Positions 8,085 to 16,542 of a stretch of DNA of 64,000 bases are shown here, one piece after another. This DNA is from Bacillota bacterium (GTDB lineage: Bacteria > Bacillota > Clostridia > Lachnospirales > Lachnospiraceae). The notes under the pieces were generated by a model, which worked only from the letters and a program-made list of their open reading frames with translations, had not been told where the DNA came from and did no database searches. Made by a program: the position numbers and the translations under genes. Location: assembly GCA_023439505.1 (NCBI GenBank), contig JAEXNR010000024.1, forward strand, positions 1 to 64,000. Reading direction: 5' to 3'. Position 1 is the first letter of the stretch. Every line of letters starts with the position of its first letter.

Positions 8085-10259
8085 ATGATGTTAAAAAATA
8101 AATTCGTTTTAAAAAATATGATAAAAATTGTAGGTGTGATTACCCTGTTGGCTGCATGTATTATTATGCCGATGAAAGCGGATGCCGCAGAGAAAAGCAA
8201 AGCAAGCGGGGAACTTCACGCGTTCTATCCGGCTAATGCCTCATTTACCGATCAGACCAGAAAATATATCGATGATGTGGACTCCGTAAGTTTTGCCTGG
8301 AGCAGAATATATGCACAGGAGCCTCAGAATCTGAATACCGTAAAAGGTAAGAACGGCAATTACGGTTTTTACTATCCGTCAGATTATATTCAACCGGTGG
8401 CATATGCAAAAAGCAAAGGAAAGTCTGTTCAGTTAAATATCTATATGGGAGGCAGCGATAGTATTGCGTTGTTACCATATGAAGATAAGCGCCAGCTGAT
8501 GATCAAAGCAATTATCGATACCATGCAGGCAGATATCTCGCAAGGGGAAGGATTATTTTATGACGGAGTTGTAATAGATTTTGAGGGACTGAAAGATACG
8601 GACAGCAATGGGACGCAGGTATCCTATGAGGGTGAGCCGATCAGTGCGCACTTCATACAGTTCCTGACAGAATTGAAGTCACAGCTTGATGTCATTTCTA
8701 AAAAGATGTATGTGGCAGTTAACCCGGGCGTTTATTATGATGGCTATGATTATGCGGGGATCTTGAATGTGTCAGACCGGGTAATATTAATGGCCCATGA
8801 TTATGAGCCGGTGGGCAAGCTGCAAAAAAATCAGGTACAACAATATACCGGTTATAATGCCCTGATGCCTGTCAACAGCATGGCACCGCTTCCAATGGTG
8901 AGGCAGGCTCTTAATGAGATGGTGGATGCGGCCGAGAATGCGGCAGAATTATCGAAGGTGTGGCTCCAAATTACATTCGATAGTGCGCAGTGGAGGTTTG
9001 ATGTCAAGGATGCCAAGTCGTGGGATTTACTTTCAGCCACTGCCCTGAGCAGGGATGACAGACTGACTCCTCTATATCAATCAATCAAAGCTCGTGTTGA
9101 TAATACAGACGGTAAGGGCCAAAACATTATGTATGGGTATAACAATGAATTGCAGACACCCTGCCTGCAGTATTTTAATTCTTCTGATCAGTCCTGGAAT
9201 GTGATTTTATATGAAGACAGTAACAGCATCAGCGCTAAAATTGATCTGGCAAAAGTATATGGTCTGGGTGGAATTTCTATCTGGAGCCTGGCCAATGTTC
9301 CGGATTATACGGACACGAATGGCAGGAAGTATCATCTTGACGGGTGGTCAACGGTGATAAAGGAGATGGCAGTGTATCATGAATTGCCAAAGGAGAGCAG
9401 CCAATATGTTACTTTCACCGATAAAACAGTGGAAAAAGCAGTCAGAGATAAATTAGGTATCACAAACGGAAAGCTATCGGTATATGATGTGAAGGGAATT
9501 TATCGGTTAAAGCTTCCTCAGGGGGTAAAGAGTCTGAAAGATTTGAAGTACCTTGTAAATCTTGAATATCTGGATGCACAACAGCTGGGAATAAAAACGG
9601 TGAGTGAGATAGGCGGTCTAAAAAACCTTCGTGTGCTATATCTTCAGCGCAATCAGATTACAGACATAACGGCACTGAAAAAGCTGACCAATCTTCAGGT
9701 ACTGTCACTGAATGGCAATCAAATCTCTTCAATCAGTGCATTATCATCCCTGAAAAAACTGCAGGAGTTATATCTTCGCGAAAACAAAATTGTGACCATC
9801 ACAGGATTGGCAGGCTTAACAGCCCTTCGTGTACTGGAAATCGGGGATAACAGCATCAGTAAGATAGATGCCGTAAAGAATTTGAAGAGTTTAAGCCAGT
9901 TGGCACTGGATAATAATAAAATCAGTGATATCACAGCGGTAAAAAATTTGACAGGATTGAAAGCACTTTATCTTCAGCGAAATCAGATCACCGGGATCAG
10001 TCCTTTGTCCGGCTTGAAAGGTCTGACATTATTATCATTAAATGGGAATAGGATATCCGAACTGAAAGATTTGTCTAAACTTACGGCGCTCGAAAAGTTA
10101 TATCTGAAAGAGAATCGGATAACGAATGTGACCGCATTAAAGGGTCTGACCAAGTTGAAGGAGCTTTACCTTGGAAGTAATAAAATAACAAATTACAGTC
10201 CGTTAAAGAGCTTATATGCTAAGTCCGGCTTTCTATGTGACTTTACAATCCTATCATAG
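8085..10259 (+). CDS. Secreted GH18-like protein with internalin-type LRRs
   Basis: A signal peptide (basic start, hydrophobic stretch, cut near ADAAE) leads into a glycoside hydrolase 18-like barrel. Its catalytic motif reads YDGVVIDFEGL, keeping the acid Glu, as in YaaH-type spore/peptidoglycan glucosaminidases. From about residue 470 there are ten 22-residue leucine-rich repeats of the type LxxLxxLxLxxNxIxxIxxL, like internalins. AAGGAGG (8071-8077) is seven bases before the ATG at 8085; an upstream in-frame ATG at 8067 lacks a site. It probably acts outside the cell on peptidoglycan or chitin-like glycans, with the LRR as binding module. The polymer targeted is unknown. Confidence 0.82.
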   Translation: MMLKNKFVLKNMIKIVGVITLLAACIIMPMKADAAEKSKASGELHAFYPANASFTDQTRKYIDDVDSVSFAWSRIYAQEPQNLNTVKGKNGNYGFYYPSDYIQPVAYAKSKGKSVQLNIYMGGSDSIALLPYEDKRQLMIKAIIDTMQADISQGEGLFYDGVVIDFEGLKDTDSNGTQVSYEGEPISAHFIQFLTELKSQLDVISKKMYVAVNPGVYYDGYDYAGILNVSDRVILMAHDYEPVGKLQKNQVQQYTGYNALMPVNSMAPLPMVRQALNEMVDAAENAAELSKVWLQITFDSAQWRFDVKDAKSWDLLSATALSRDDRLTPLYQSIKARVDNTDGKGQNIMYGYNNELQTPCLQYFNSSDQSWNVILYEDSNSISAKIDLAKVYGLGGISIWSLANVPDYTDTNGRKYHLDGWSTVIKEMAVYHELPKESSQYVTFTDKTVEKAVRDKLGITNGKLSVYDVKGIYRLKLPQGVKSLKDLKYLVNLEYLDAQQLGIKTVSEIGGLKNLRVLYLQRNQITDITALKKLTNLQVLSLNGNQISSISALSSLKKLQELYLRENKIVTITGLAGLTALRVLEIGDNSISKIDAVKNLKSLSQLALDNNKISDITAVKNLTGLKALYLQRNQITGISPLSGLKGLTLLSLNGNRISELKDLSKLTALEKLYLKENRITNVTALKGLTKLKELYLGSNKITNYSPLKSLYAKSGFLCDFTILS

Positions 10260-10303
10260 AAAATAGTACATCATTTCAGAAAATCAATTTGAAACATAAA
10301 AAT

Positions 10304-10343
10304 GCCTTAGGTTCGATGATGAAATCAAACCTAAGGCCGTTTT
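10304..10343. terminator. Bidirectional terminator between converging genes
   Basis: GCCTTAGGTT (10304-10313) and AACCTAAGGC (10328-10337) form a perfect 10-bp stem. It is followed by CGTTTTATT on the plus strand and by a T-rich stretch on the minus strand, so it can serve both the GH18-LRR gene and uraA. Confidence 0.8.
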
Positions 10344-10414
10344 ATTCCAAATGAAGCAGTTTACCCGTTCACCGGGTTATTACCTGATATACCGCCTGTT
10401 CATCAGAAGATTAC

Positions 10415-11692
10415 TTACTTGTCATTGGTCCAGCCAAACTTGTCAAAGAGAAAGAATAAAAGAGACAGCACCATACCAACTACGGCTGCAAGCACCATAC
10501 CTTTTAATTCAACTTCTTTACCGACTTTAAGTGCCACACCGGAAAGCCCGGTTACAAATACAACGGAGGTAAGGGTCAGGTTCCGGCTGCGGCTGTAATC
10601 TACCATACCATCCACCATAACACGGATACCGGATGCGCCAATCATTCCGTAAAGCAGGAAGGAGATACCACCGATGACTGGTCCCGGTATGGTTTGAATT
10701 AATGCGGCAACAGGGCCTACAAAGGAAGCAATAATGGAAAGTATAGCGGCTCCACCAATTACCTGCACAGAATAAACCTTGGTCATTGCCATAACCCCTA
10801 TGTTCTCACCATATGTGGTGGTTGGTACCGCACCTACAAAGCCGGAAAGTACAGTGGAAAACCCATCTGCAAATAAAGAACGATGCAGCCCGGGATCTTT
10901 GAGAAGGTCTCTTTCTACGATCTTACTGGTTACGATCTGGTGGCCGATATGTTCTGATGCAACAACCAGAAGAACAGGAAGGATCATAATGATTGCTTCC
11001 GGATTAAAACGGGGTGCCTGAAAGTTAGGCATGACAAAAAAGTCAGTGCGCAGAGCAGCGGAAACTGCGGCGGGGGTAAGAACTCCGGCAATCAGTGCTG
11101 TAATGTATCCTGCGATAATTGCAATCAGAATCGGAATAACTGCAAAAAATTTGCGAAAGAGTACATTGCCAAATACCGCGAACGACAGTGTGACAACAAA
11201 TACCAATACATCCTTGGGATCAATGACCGGATGATCGACTGTCTTAAGTAAACCGGCATTGTTTGCAGCGGTACTGGCAAGTTCCAGTCCGATGAGTGCA
11301 ACTACAGGGCCCATAGCAGCAGCCGGAAGTACGACATCGATCCATTTGATACCAAACTTATAAATGATAGCTGAAAGAATGCAGAGGCCAATACCTACCG
11401 CAATAAAACCGCCCAGTGCCTCAGGAAATCCCCACTTTAGAATAACCTGACCTGCCGGCGCAAGAAAAGCAAAGCTTGAACCGAGATACGCGGGTGCTTT
11501 GCCTTTCGTAATAAGAAAAAATAATAGCGTGCCGATACCGTTCATTAACAGTACGACGGATGGATTGATGTGGAAGAGAATAGGAACTAGAACGGACGCT
11601 CCGAACATCGCAAACATGTGCTGAAGGGACAACGGAACTAACAACCTAGCAGGTACCTTCTCTTCTACTTGAATAATTTTTTTGCTCTCCAA
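10415..11692 (-). CDS. uraA: Uracil/xanthine permease (NCS2 family)
   Basis: This 425-aa, roughly 14-helix nucleobase:cation symporter matches the uracil permease branch. Visible family features are QHMFAMFGASVLVP near the start, SEHIGHQ in the middle and PTTTYGENIGVMA, the signature carrying substrate-binding residues. It imports uracil from the medium for salvage. The start is TTG (11692-11690), with AGGGAGG about nine bases upstream on the minus strand. It is monocistronic and has a possible leader attenuator. Uracil versus xanthine specificity is from family resemblance only. Confidence 0.88.
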   Translation of the reverse strand: MESKKIIQVEEKVPARLLVPLSLQHMFAMFGASVLVPILFHINPSVVLLMNGIGTLLFFLITKGKAPAYLGSSFAFLAPAGQVILKWGFPEALGGFIAVGIGLCILSAIIYKFGIKWIDVVLPAAAMGPVVALIGLELASTAANNAGLLKTVDHPVIDPKDVLVFVVTLSFAVFGNVLFRKFFAVIPILIAIIAGYITALIAGVLTPAAVSAALRTDFFVMPNFQAPRFNPEAIIMILPVLLVVASEHIGHQIVTSKIVERDLLKDPGLHRSLFADGFSTVLSGFVGAVPTTTYGENIGVMAMTKVYSVQVIGGAAILSIIASFVGPVAALIQTIPGPVIGGISFLLYGMIGASGIRVMVDGMVDYSRSRNLTLTSVVFVTGLSGVALKVGKEVELKGMVLAAVVGMVLSLLFFLFDKFGWTNDK

Positions 11693-11782
11693 GAAAAAAA
11701 CCTCCCTCTATAATAATCTCGAAAAGTATAACATAATCTTCGGCACATTTCTACATTTATATTTAGAATTCATTCATTTGGT

Positions 11783-11844
11783 AAAAGGTTCTTCATCCCT
11801 TATTTGTGGGGCAGGAGAACCCTTTGACTTCGTCAGATTGGGTT
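11783..11844 (-). promoter_or_regulatory. uraA: Possible attenuator in the uraA leader
   Basis: On the minus strand AAAGGGTTCT (11825-11816) pairs with AGAACCTTTT (11792-11783), giving a terminator-like hairpin ending in T4. An upstream AACCC (11844-11840) can instead pair with the GGGTT of its left arm. Pyrimidine salvage genes are often attenuated by PyrR, but I do not see the PyrR binding-loop consensus. Confidence 0.35.
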
Positions 11845-11868
11845 TATAAAAATGTTCCATAAAATATG

Positions 11869-11919
11869 CCCGTCCCATGGTAAACGGTGTTACGATTCAT
11901 GCTGTTTACCATGAGCGGG
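11869..11919 (-). terminator. Hairpin downstream of sspH
   Basis: CATGGTAAAC (11876-11885) and GTTTACCATG (11904-11913) form a perfect 10-bp stem flanked by CCCG/CGGG. On the minus strand it is followed by CATATTTTATGG, so it is a plausible terminator for the spore protein gene. The T-run is weak. Confidence 0.45.
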
Positions 11920-12003
11920 GAGCATGCAGGTCAAGTACTGTAAAGCATTAAGCGGGTGGCGCATGCTGACACCTTACTGTTTCATAAAAACGAATCAAAG
12001 ACC

Positions 12004-12192
12004 TTATTTCATCCTGGATTCTACCAGCTGTGTTACATGAACCTCACGACTGTTAGAGGGATGGTCAAGGGCGTGAATACTTGCCGTATTTTTATCGGGA
12101 TTAACATTCTCAATATAGATCAGATCCCCGTTGTAAGTAACATCCACCATGTCAGGTAAAGTTGTTATTTCTTTTGCCCGTTTTATATCCAT
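12004..12192 (-). CDS. sspH: Small acid-soluble spore protein, H type
   Basis: This 62-aa protein starts MDIKRAKEI and contains VTYNGDLIYIENV, the conserved core of the SspH family. SspH proteins are made in the forespore and packed in the spore core. The ATG at 12192 has AAAGGAG eight bases upstream; a longer frame to 12210 would start inside that site. It is transcribed alone, presumably by a forespore sigma factor; I did not identify the promoter. It is direct evidence of a spore former. Confidence 0.85.
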   Translation of the reverse strand: MDIKRAKEITTLPDMVDVTYNGDLIYIENVNPDKNTASIHALDHPSNSREVHVTQLVESRMK

Positions 12193-12372
12193 TTTCAGTG
12201 CTCCTTTCACAATTAATCAAAAATCAGTGTTGGCGTAAATCCTGTAATAAATGCAATACTATTTTAACCAGATTTTTTCATAATATCAGAAAATCTTGTT
12301 AGCTATCTATAAAATTTCATGGTGACTGATAGTGGTCTGAGAAATATTTTTAATGACAGGGCATGTCCGGAA

Positions 12373-12401
12373 TTGACACTTAAAGCAAAATCTTATATAG
12401 T
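12373..12401 (+). promoter_or_regulatory. Strong sigma-A promoter of the CD3324-type gene
   Basis: A perfect TTGACA (12373-12378), 17-bp spacer and TATAGT (12396-12401) would start RNA near 12408, about 30 bases before the leader ORF. The long distance to the main gene (12591) indicates a regulated leader. Confidence 0.8.
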
Positions 12402-12439
12402 AAACTTATGGTAATTGATAAGTACATGGGGGTGAGGAT

Positions 12440-12499
12440 ATGCAATATAGAATGATGTTACGCAATAGTCTAAATCAAGTTTTACCCCATGCAGAGTAA
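12440..12499 (+). CDS. 19-codon leader peptide
   Basis: The ORF encodes MQYRMMLRNSLNQVLPHAE and is preceded by GGGGGTGAGG, a strong ribosome site. Its last codons and stop (GCA GAG TAA, 12491-12499) are inside the arm GCAGAGTAAG shared by two alternative hairpins. The position of a translating or stalled ribosome would therefore choose which hairpin forms. I recognise no known leader peptide here. Confidence 0.6.
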   Translation: MQYRMMLRNSLNQVLPHAE

Positions 12500-12554
12500 G
12501 CAATCGAGGATTGATTCTGCATGGGTGCATGAAATACGATCTGCCTTACTCTGC
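12485..12554 (+). promoter_or_regulatory. Mutually exclusive hairpins ahead of the HTH gene
   Basis: CCCATGCAGA (12486-12495) pairs perfectly with TCTGCATGGG (12516-12525), with an inner CAATC/GATTG hairpin. Alternatively GCAGAGTAAG (12491-12500) pairs perfectly with CTTACTCTGC (12545-12554). The two 10-bp stems share bases 12491-12495 and cannot coexist. There is no T-run, so the effect may be on RNA stability, Rho access or translation of the gene at 12591. Confidence 0.6.
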
Positions 12555-12590
12555 ACTTTATTTATATATGATAAATAAGGAGCGGATCTT

Positions 12591-12851
12591 ATGAAATATT
12601 TGAATGCGGCAGAAATATTACCGGAACATCTGATCTCTGAAATCCAGCAATATATCAGAGGTGAACTAATATATATCCCCAGCAGTGAAGAGCGGATCAG
12701 GTGGGGAGAAAAAAACGGCACCAGACATTACTATCATACGCGCAACATCCAGATGAAAGCAAAGTTTCAGAAGGGAAGTACGATAGAGGAGATATCTCTG
12801 GAATATGGATTATCCTATGAGACGGTAAAAAAAATAATATATAGAACATAA
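12591..12851 (+). CDS. CD3324-family small HTH protein
   Basis: This 86-aa protein matches the CD3324 family of clostridia. It has an N-terminal MKYLNAAEILPEHLISEIQ segment, the YIRGELIYIP motif, and a C-terminal helix-turn-helix-like part with GSTIEEISLEYGLSYETVKK, related to Mor-type activators. It probably binds DNA as a small regulator; targets are unknown. AAGGAG lies before the ATG. It is a single gene with its own strong promoter, a leader peptide, switching hairpins and a terminator. Confidence 0.75.
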   Translation: MKYLNAAEILPEHLISEIQQYIRGELIYIPSSEERIRWGEKNGTRHYYHTRNIQMKAKFQKGSTIEEISLEYGLSYETVKKIIYRT

Positions 12852-12860
12852 AATAACTAT

Positions 12861-12896
12861 AAAAAGACGATGTCCTGTTAAGACACCGTCTTTTTT
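12861..12896 (+). terminator. Terminator after the CD3324-type gene
   Basis: AAAAAGACG and TGTC (12861-12874, one mismatch) pair with GACA and CGTCTTTTTT (12882-12896), a compact stem with a seven-base loop and a T-run. From here to 13107 I see only a short frame without a start codon. Confidence 0.85.
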
Positions 12897-13107
12897 AGGA
12901 TGAGGCATATGTCAGGCGAAGCTGGAAAGGTTAGCCGGTGAGCATAGGCTTTTATCGAAGGAAAGATTAATTATATCAAAAGTCGGTATAGCCCATGATG
13001 TCATATGCTGCTATTATGGGAACACATTCAGAGGACTGGTTGATGGCTGTTATACGGCATGCAAAATCCGGATCATAGAAATTAAGGGGAACGGGGGTAG
13101 TTAATCA

Positions 13108-14151
13108 TTGAAAGACAAGATCGGAAGAAGGAAGATCGTTAAGATAGGGATGGCAAGTATTGGTGGATTGATTGTGTTGCTTTTTATACTGTTGGTGATT
13201 TTATTTAATCAGGAGATCCAAACCATGATGTCCATTAAAAAAATCAGTGTAAAACCGGCTTATGAAGTGACCTATCACGGTGATTATCAATTAGATCGGT
13301 ATTTGTCAGCAGGAGCAAAGGATTGGAATGGTTTATTTAACTTTGTGAATGAAAATTTGTGCCATGGTGTTGGAAAAATGATTTATGGGACCTACGGGTG
13401 CTCTTCTTTTTCTGCAAAGACACCGGAGGGGGATTACATATTGGCAAGAAATCTGGATACCGAAATCGCCGTGCCGTCTGTGATACGAACAGACCCCAAA
13501 GGCAAGAATAAGACCATTGGGGTTGCCAATCTTCATGTGGCAGGCTGGAAGGAGAACAGTGCATTGTCAAAGACGACTGTTTTAACAAGTCCGTATTTTA
13601 CCTTTGATGGAATGAATGCTTACGGTGTGGCAATAGCTTCCCTGACGGTCCCAACGGGTTCGAGGGTTGATGCAGATGAAAATAAAGTAACCATTCATGA
13701 TCTAACAGTGGACAGAGTTGTCATGGATAAGGCGGAGAGTGTGGAAGATGCGATTCAACTCCTGTCCGGCTTTAATATTAAGATGGAAGCAAAATATCCG
13801 ACACACTATATGATTGCAGATGCCACGGGAAATTCCGTAATTATTGAATATATCAACGGAAGTATGAAGGTTCTGGAACGTAACGAAGATTACCAGGTTG
13901 CGACAAATTTTATCTTATATCAAAATCAGAAATTACAGGGATATAGTTCGGAGCGTTATCGGGCTTTTGATCATGCATTGGCACAGAGACAGGGAATCAT
14001 CTCTGTAGAGGATGCTCTGAATTTACTGGAGCAAAATATCGTTCCCGGAGAAGGTCAATGGTCTGTGGTATATAATCTCACGAAAAAAACAATGACGGTT
14101 GCCTTTTACGGAGATTATGAGAATATTCATGAATATGGTCTGGATCAGTAA
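13108..14151 (+). CDS. Membrane-anchored linear amide C-N hydrolase (Ntn family)
   Basis: The 347-aa product has a positively charged start, one membrane helix (about 14-35) and a choloylglycine hydrolase/penicillin V acylase-like domain. The putative nucleophile is the Cys in TYGCSSFSAKTPEGDY, followed by ARNLD, an Asp typical of this family. Classic bile-salt hydrolases expose Cys2 after loss of Met; here the Cys is near residue 98, so autoproteolytic maturation outside the membrane would be needed, as in the C45/acid-ceramidase-like group. The start is TTG at 13108 with GGGGG about ten bases upstream. The substrate could be an N-acyl amide, a bile-salt analogue or a peptide; not determinable. 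Confidence 0.75.
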   Translation: MKDKIGRRKIVKIGMASIGGLIVLLFILLVILFNQEIQTMMSIKKISVKPAYEVTYHGDYQLDRYLSAGAKDWNGLFNFVNENLCHGVGKMIYGTYGCSSFSAKTPEGDYILARNLDTEIAVPSVIRTDPKGKNKTIGVANLHVAGWKENSALSKTTVLTSPYFTFDGMNAYGVAIASLTVPTGSRVDADENKVTIHDLTVDRVVMDKAESVEDAIQLLSGFNIKMEAKYPTHYMIADATGNSVIIEYINGSMKVLERNEDYQVATNFILYQNQKLQGYSSERYRAFDHALAQRQGIISVEDALNLLEQNIVPGEGQWSVVYNLTKKTMTVAFYGDYENIHEYGLDQ

Positions 14152-14278
14152 AAGACAGCACCAGCAAAACAACCAGACAGAGGGAATCATCTTATTCACT
14201 CAGTCTGGTTATCCGCAGAATACGCAGCTTAACATGAAATATGATATGGATTACTATGATAAACTGCTGCAGGTACGA

Positions 14279-14449
14279 TTAATTATGATCTGTATTCTTG
14301 TTAGTTCTGCTTTTTTCATGTTTTCCCTCATGTACCCCAATGATCTGGCCGTTGACAATGCCTGCATCCGCATTTTCTTTTGGCTTCATCTTACGTAGTT
14401 CGGGATTACTCTTTTCATGATCCCTGGCACGATTTTTATTATTGTCCAC
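14279..14449 (-). CDS. Small hydrophilic protein, unknown
   Basis: A GTG start at 14449 has GGAAGGAG seven bases upstream on the minus strand. It encodes 56 residues rich in Asn, Lys, Glu and His (for example DNNKNRARDHEKSNPELRK) with no hydrophobic core, so it is probably disordered. Such composition is seen in small spore or stress proteins, but I recognise no family. The strong ribosome site is the main reason to call it; the overlapping plus-strand frame lacks one. Confidence 0.45.
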   Translation of the reverse strand: MDNNKNRARDHEKSNPELRKMKPKENADAGIVNGQIIGVHEGKHEKSRTNKNTDHN

Positions 14450-14644
14450 GCTGTTTCTCCTTCCATTATGAAATTGATTTTTGTATGAATACAACTATTA
14501 TGAACAGATTACCGGTGAAATATTTGAAATAGAGTACTTAAAGTAAGTTTTTATGTTGCCCCATGTTCCATTTGGTGGTAAAATATGTTGGGTATACGGA
14601 TTGTAAAGGTACTTGCATCCGGATTAAATATGGAGGTTCCACAT

Positions 14645-15469
14645 ATGTTTATTTTAGAAATATTGAAAGCAGTATTACTTGGAATTGTAGAGGGAATAAC
14701 GGAATGGCTTCCAATCAGCAGTACCGGTCATATGATTCTGGTGGATAAGTTTATACAGTTACAGGCTTCGGAGGAGTTTAAAGAGATGTTTCGGGTTGTC
14801 ATCCAATTAGGTGCAATTCTGGCAGTGGTAATTCTCTATTTTAATAAACTAAATCCTTTTGCCTTAAAGAAAACGCCTCAGGAGCGTAAAGATACGATGT
14901 CAATATGGTATAAAGTGGTGGTCGGCTGTGTTCCTGCCGGTGTCCTGGGCGTATTGTTTGATGACTGGTTTGAGGCACATTTTTATAATCCATGGGTAGT
15001 GTCCATTGCACTGATTGTGTATGGTATCCTGTTTATCGTGATAGAAAACCGTAATAAGGGCAAGGCGGCCAGGATTGAGAGCTTTCAGGATTTGACCTAT
15101 GGGACGGCATTGATGATAGGAGTGTTTCAGGTTCTTTCCCTAATTCCGGGAACCTCACGTTCCGGCGCAACGATTCTTGGTGCTATTATCCTTGGAACCT
15201 CACGATATGTTGCTGCCGAGTATTCTTTCTTCCTCTCCATACCGATTATGTTTGGAGCAAGCCTCTTAAAACTGATCAAATTCGGACTGGAATTTACAGA
15301 TCAGGAAATCTGGATTCTGTTTAGCGGTATGGCTGTGGCATTTCTTGTTTCTGTCATTGCAATCCGCTTCTTAATCGGATTTATTAAGAAAAACGATTTT
15401 AAATTTTTTGGCTGGTATCGAATCGCATTAGGAGTTCTGGTAATTGCTTATTTCATTATATTTGAATAA
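14645..15469 (+). CDS. uppP: Undecaprenyl-diphosphatase (BacA type)
   Basis: UppP dephosphorylates undecaprenyl pyrophosphate at the membrane, recycling the lipid carrier for peptidoglycan; overexpression gives bacitracin resistance. The 274-aa protein has about eight membrane helices, the motif EGITEWLPISSTGH (16-29) with its catalytic Glu, and the second motif PGTSRSG. TGGAGG sits eight bases before the ATG at 14645; upstream in-frame starts lack a site. It is monocistronic and ends in a terminator before the LysR gene. Confidence 0.95.
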   Translation: MFILEILKAVLLGIVEGITEWLPISSTGHMILVDKFIQLQASEEFKEMFRVVIQLGAILAVVILYFNKLNPFALKKTPQERKDTMSIWYKVVVGCVPAGVLGVLFDDWFEAHFYNPWVVSIALIVYGILFIVIENRNKGKAARIESFQDLTYGTALMIGVFQVLSLIPGTSRSGATILGAIILGTSRYVAAEYSFFLSIPIMFGASLLKLIKFGLEFTDQEIWILFSGMAVAFLVSVIAIRFLIGFIKKNDFKFFGWYRIALGVLVIAYFIIFE

Positions 15470-15476
15470 AAATAGT

Positions 15477-15516
15477 CACTCTCCTTTTGTCATGTACATT
15501 GGGAGGGTGTTTTTTA
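15477..15516 (+). terminator. Terminator after uppP
   Basis: CACTCTCC (15477-15484) pairs with GGGAGGGTG (15501-15509) with one wobble, then T6. The GGGAGG here belongs to this stem, which argues against using the ATG at 15518 as the LysR start. Confidence 0.75.
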
Positions 15517-15559
15517 AATGATACATGTCCGGTCTTATTCTTTGAAAGGAGGAGATCCT

Positions 15560-16498
15560 ATTAATATTATACATTTAAAATATGCGGTGGAAGTGGAGAA
15601 GACGGGGTCGATTACCCTTGCGGCAGAGAATCTGTATATGAATCAGCCTAATCTGAGCAAGGCAATTAAGGAATTGGAAGGGATGATTGGGTTCAATATC
15701 TTCAAAAGAACGCCAAAGGGAATGATCCCCACAAAAAGGGGAGAAGAATTCTTAGGGTATGCCAGGCGTATTCTGACCCAGGTAGGGGAAATGGAGTCCC
15801 TGTTTATAAAAAGTAAGAAAAAGTCGATTAATTTAAGCTATTGCATCCCTCGTGCCAGCTATCTCTCTTATGCCTTTACCAATTTCCTGGATCATCTGGA
15901 TAAATCCAAGGAATGGGACGTATCAATCAGAGAGACAAATAATATGGACACCATCACAAAAGTTTCTGAGGGAGACTGCCAGCTGGGCATCATACGATAT
16001 CGAAGAGATCATGAAGAATATTTTTATGATTTTCTGAAGAGCAAGGGGTTAAGTCATGAAGATCTTTGGGAATTTGAATATATGATATTAATATCTGCAC
16101 AAGGTGTCTATGCTAAAAAGCAGGAATTAAGCTACCTGGATTTGAAGGAGGGGGTAGAGATTGTACATGGTGATATAACAGTACCCCATCTGCCGTTATC
16201 TGATTGGAATCAGAAGGAGCAGGACCAGAAGAGAAAAATCTATGTATATGAAAGAGGAAGTCAGTTTGATATTCTGGGTCAGATCAGGGACAGCTATATG
16301 TGGGTATCCCCTTTACCGGTACAGATGCTGGAGCGATATGGTCTGGTGCAAAGGAACGTACAGTCTGTAAACCTGATAGTTAAGGACGTGGTCATTCGCC
16401 AAAAGGAGTATCGGTTATCAGAGATGGAACTGGCATTTCTACAGGAGATAAGTAAAGTTAAGAATAGCATGATAAGACCGGAAAACGGACAGATTTGA
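15560..16498 (+). CDS. LysR-family regulator with probable ATT start
   Basis: An N-terminal winged HTH (HLKYAVEVEKTGSITLAAENLYMNQPNLSKAIKELE) is followed by a LysR effector-binding domain. AAAGGAGG (15545-15552) lies exactly seven bases before ATT AAT ATT ATA CAT (15560). Close relatives in this group start Met-Asn-Ile-(Ile/Leu)-His, so ATT is the likely initiator. The only upstream ATG (15518) would use the uppP terminator stem as its site. It probably controls a neighbouring or its own gene; the next gene is the Fe-alcohol dehydrogenase, across a terminator. The ligand is unknown. Confidence 0.75.
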   Translation: MNIIHLKYAVEVEKTGSITLAAENLYMNQPNLSKAIKELEGMIGFNIFKRTPKGMIPTKRGEEFLGYARRILTQVGEMESLFIKSKKKSINLSYCIPRASYLSYAFTNFLDHLDKSKEWDVSIRETNNMDTITKVSEGDCQLGIIRYRRDHEEYFYDFLKSKGLSHEDLWEFEYMILISAQGVYAKKQELSYLDLKEGVEIVHGDITVPHLPLSDWNQKEQDQKRKIYVYERGSQFDILGQIRDSYMWVSPLPVQMLERYGLVQRNVQSVNLIVKDVVIRQKEYRLSEMELAFLQEISKVKNSMIRPENGQI

Positions 16499-16503
16499 TG
16501 GGG

Positions 16504-16538
16504 GCATATCGATATTGATATATCGATATGCTTTTTTT
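16504..16538 (+). terminator. Terminator after the LysR gene
   Basis: GCATATCGATA (16504-16514) pairs perfectly with TATCGATATGC (16521-16531) and is followed by T7. Confidence 0.85.
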
Positions 16539-16542
16539 ATAT

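Noticed and set aside
12902..13100. Open plus-strand frame of about 66 codons before the Ntn hydrolase
   Set aside because: It has no ATG, GTG or TTG start and directly follows a terminator; probably chance, or at most a fragment.
14099..14398. 99-codon frame overlapping the end of the amide hydrolase
   Set aside because: It is out of frame inside a real gene, with no ribosome site, and the minus strand carries a better-supported small ORF.
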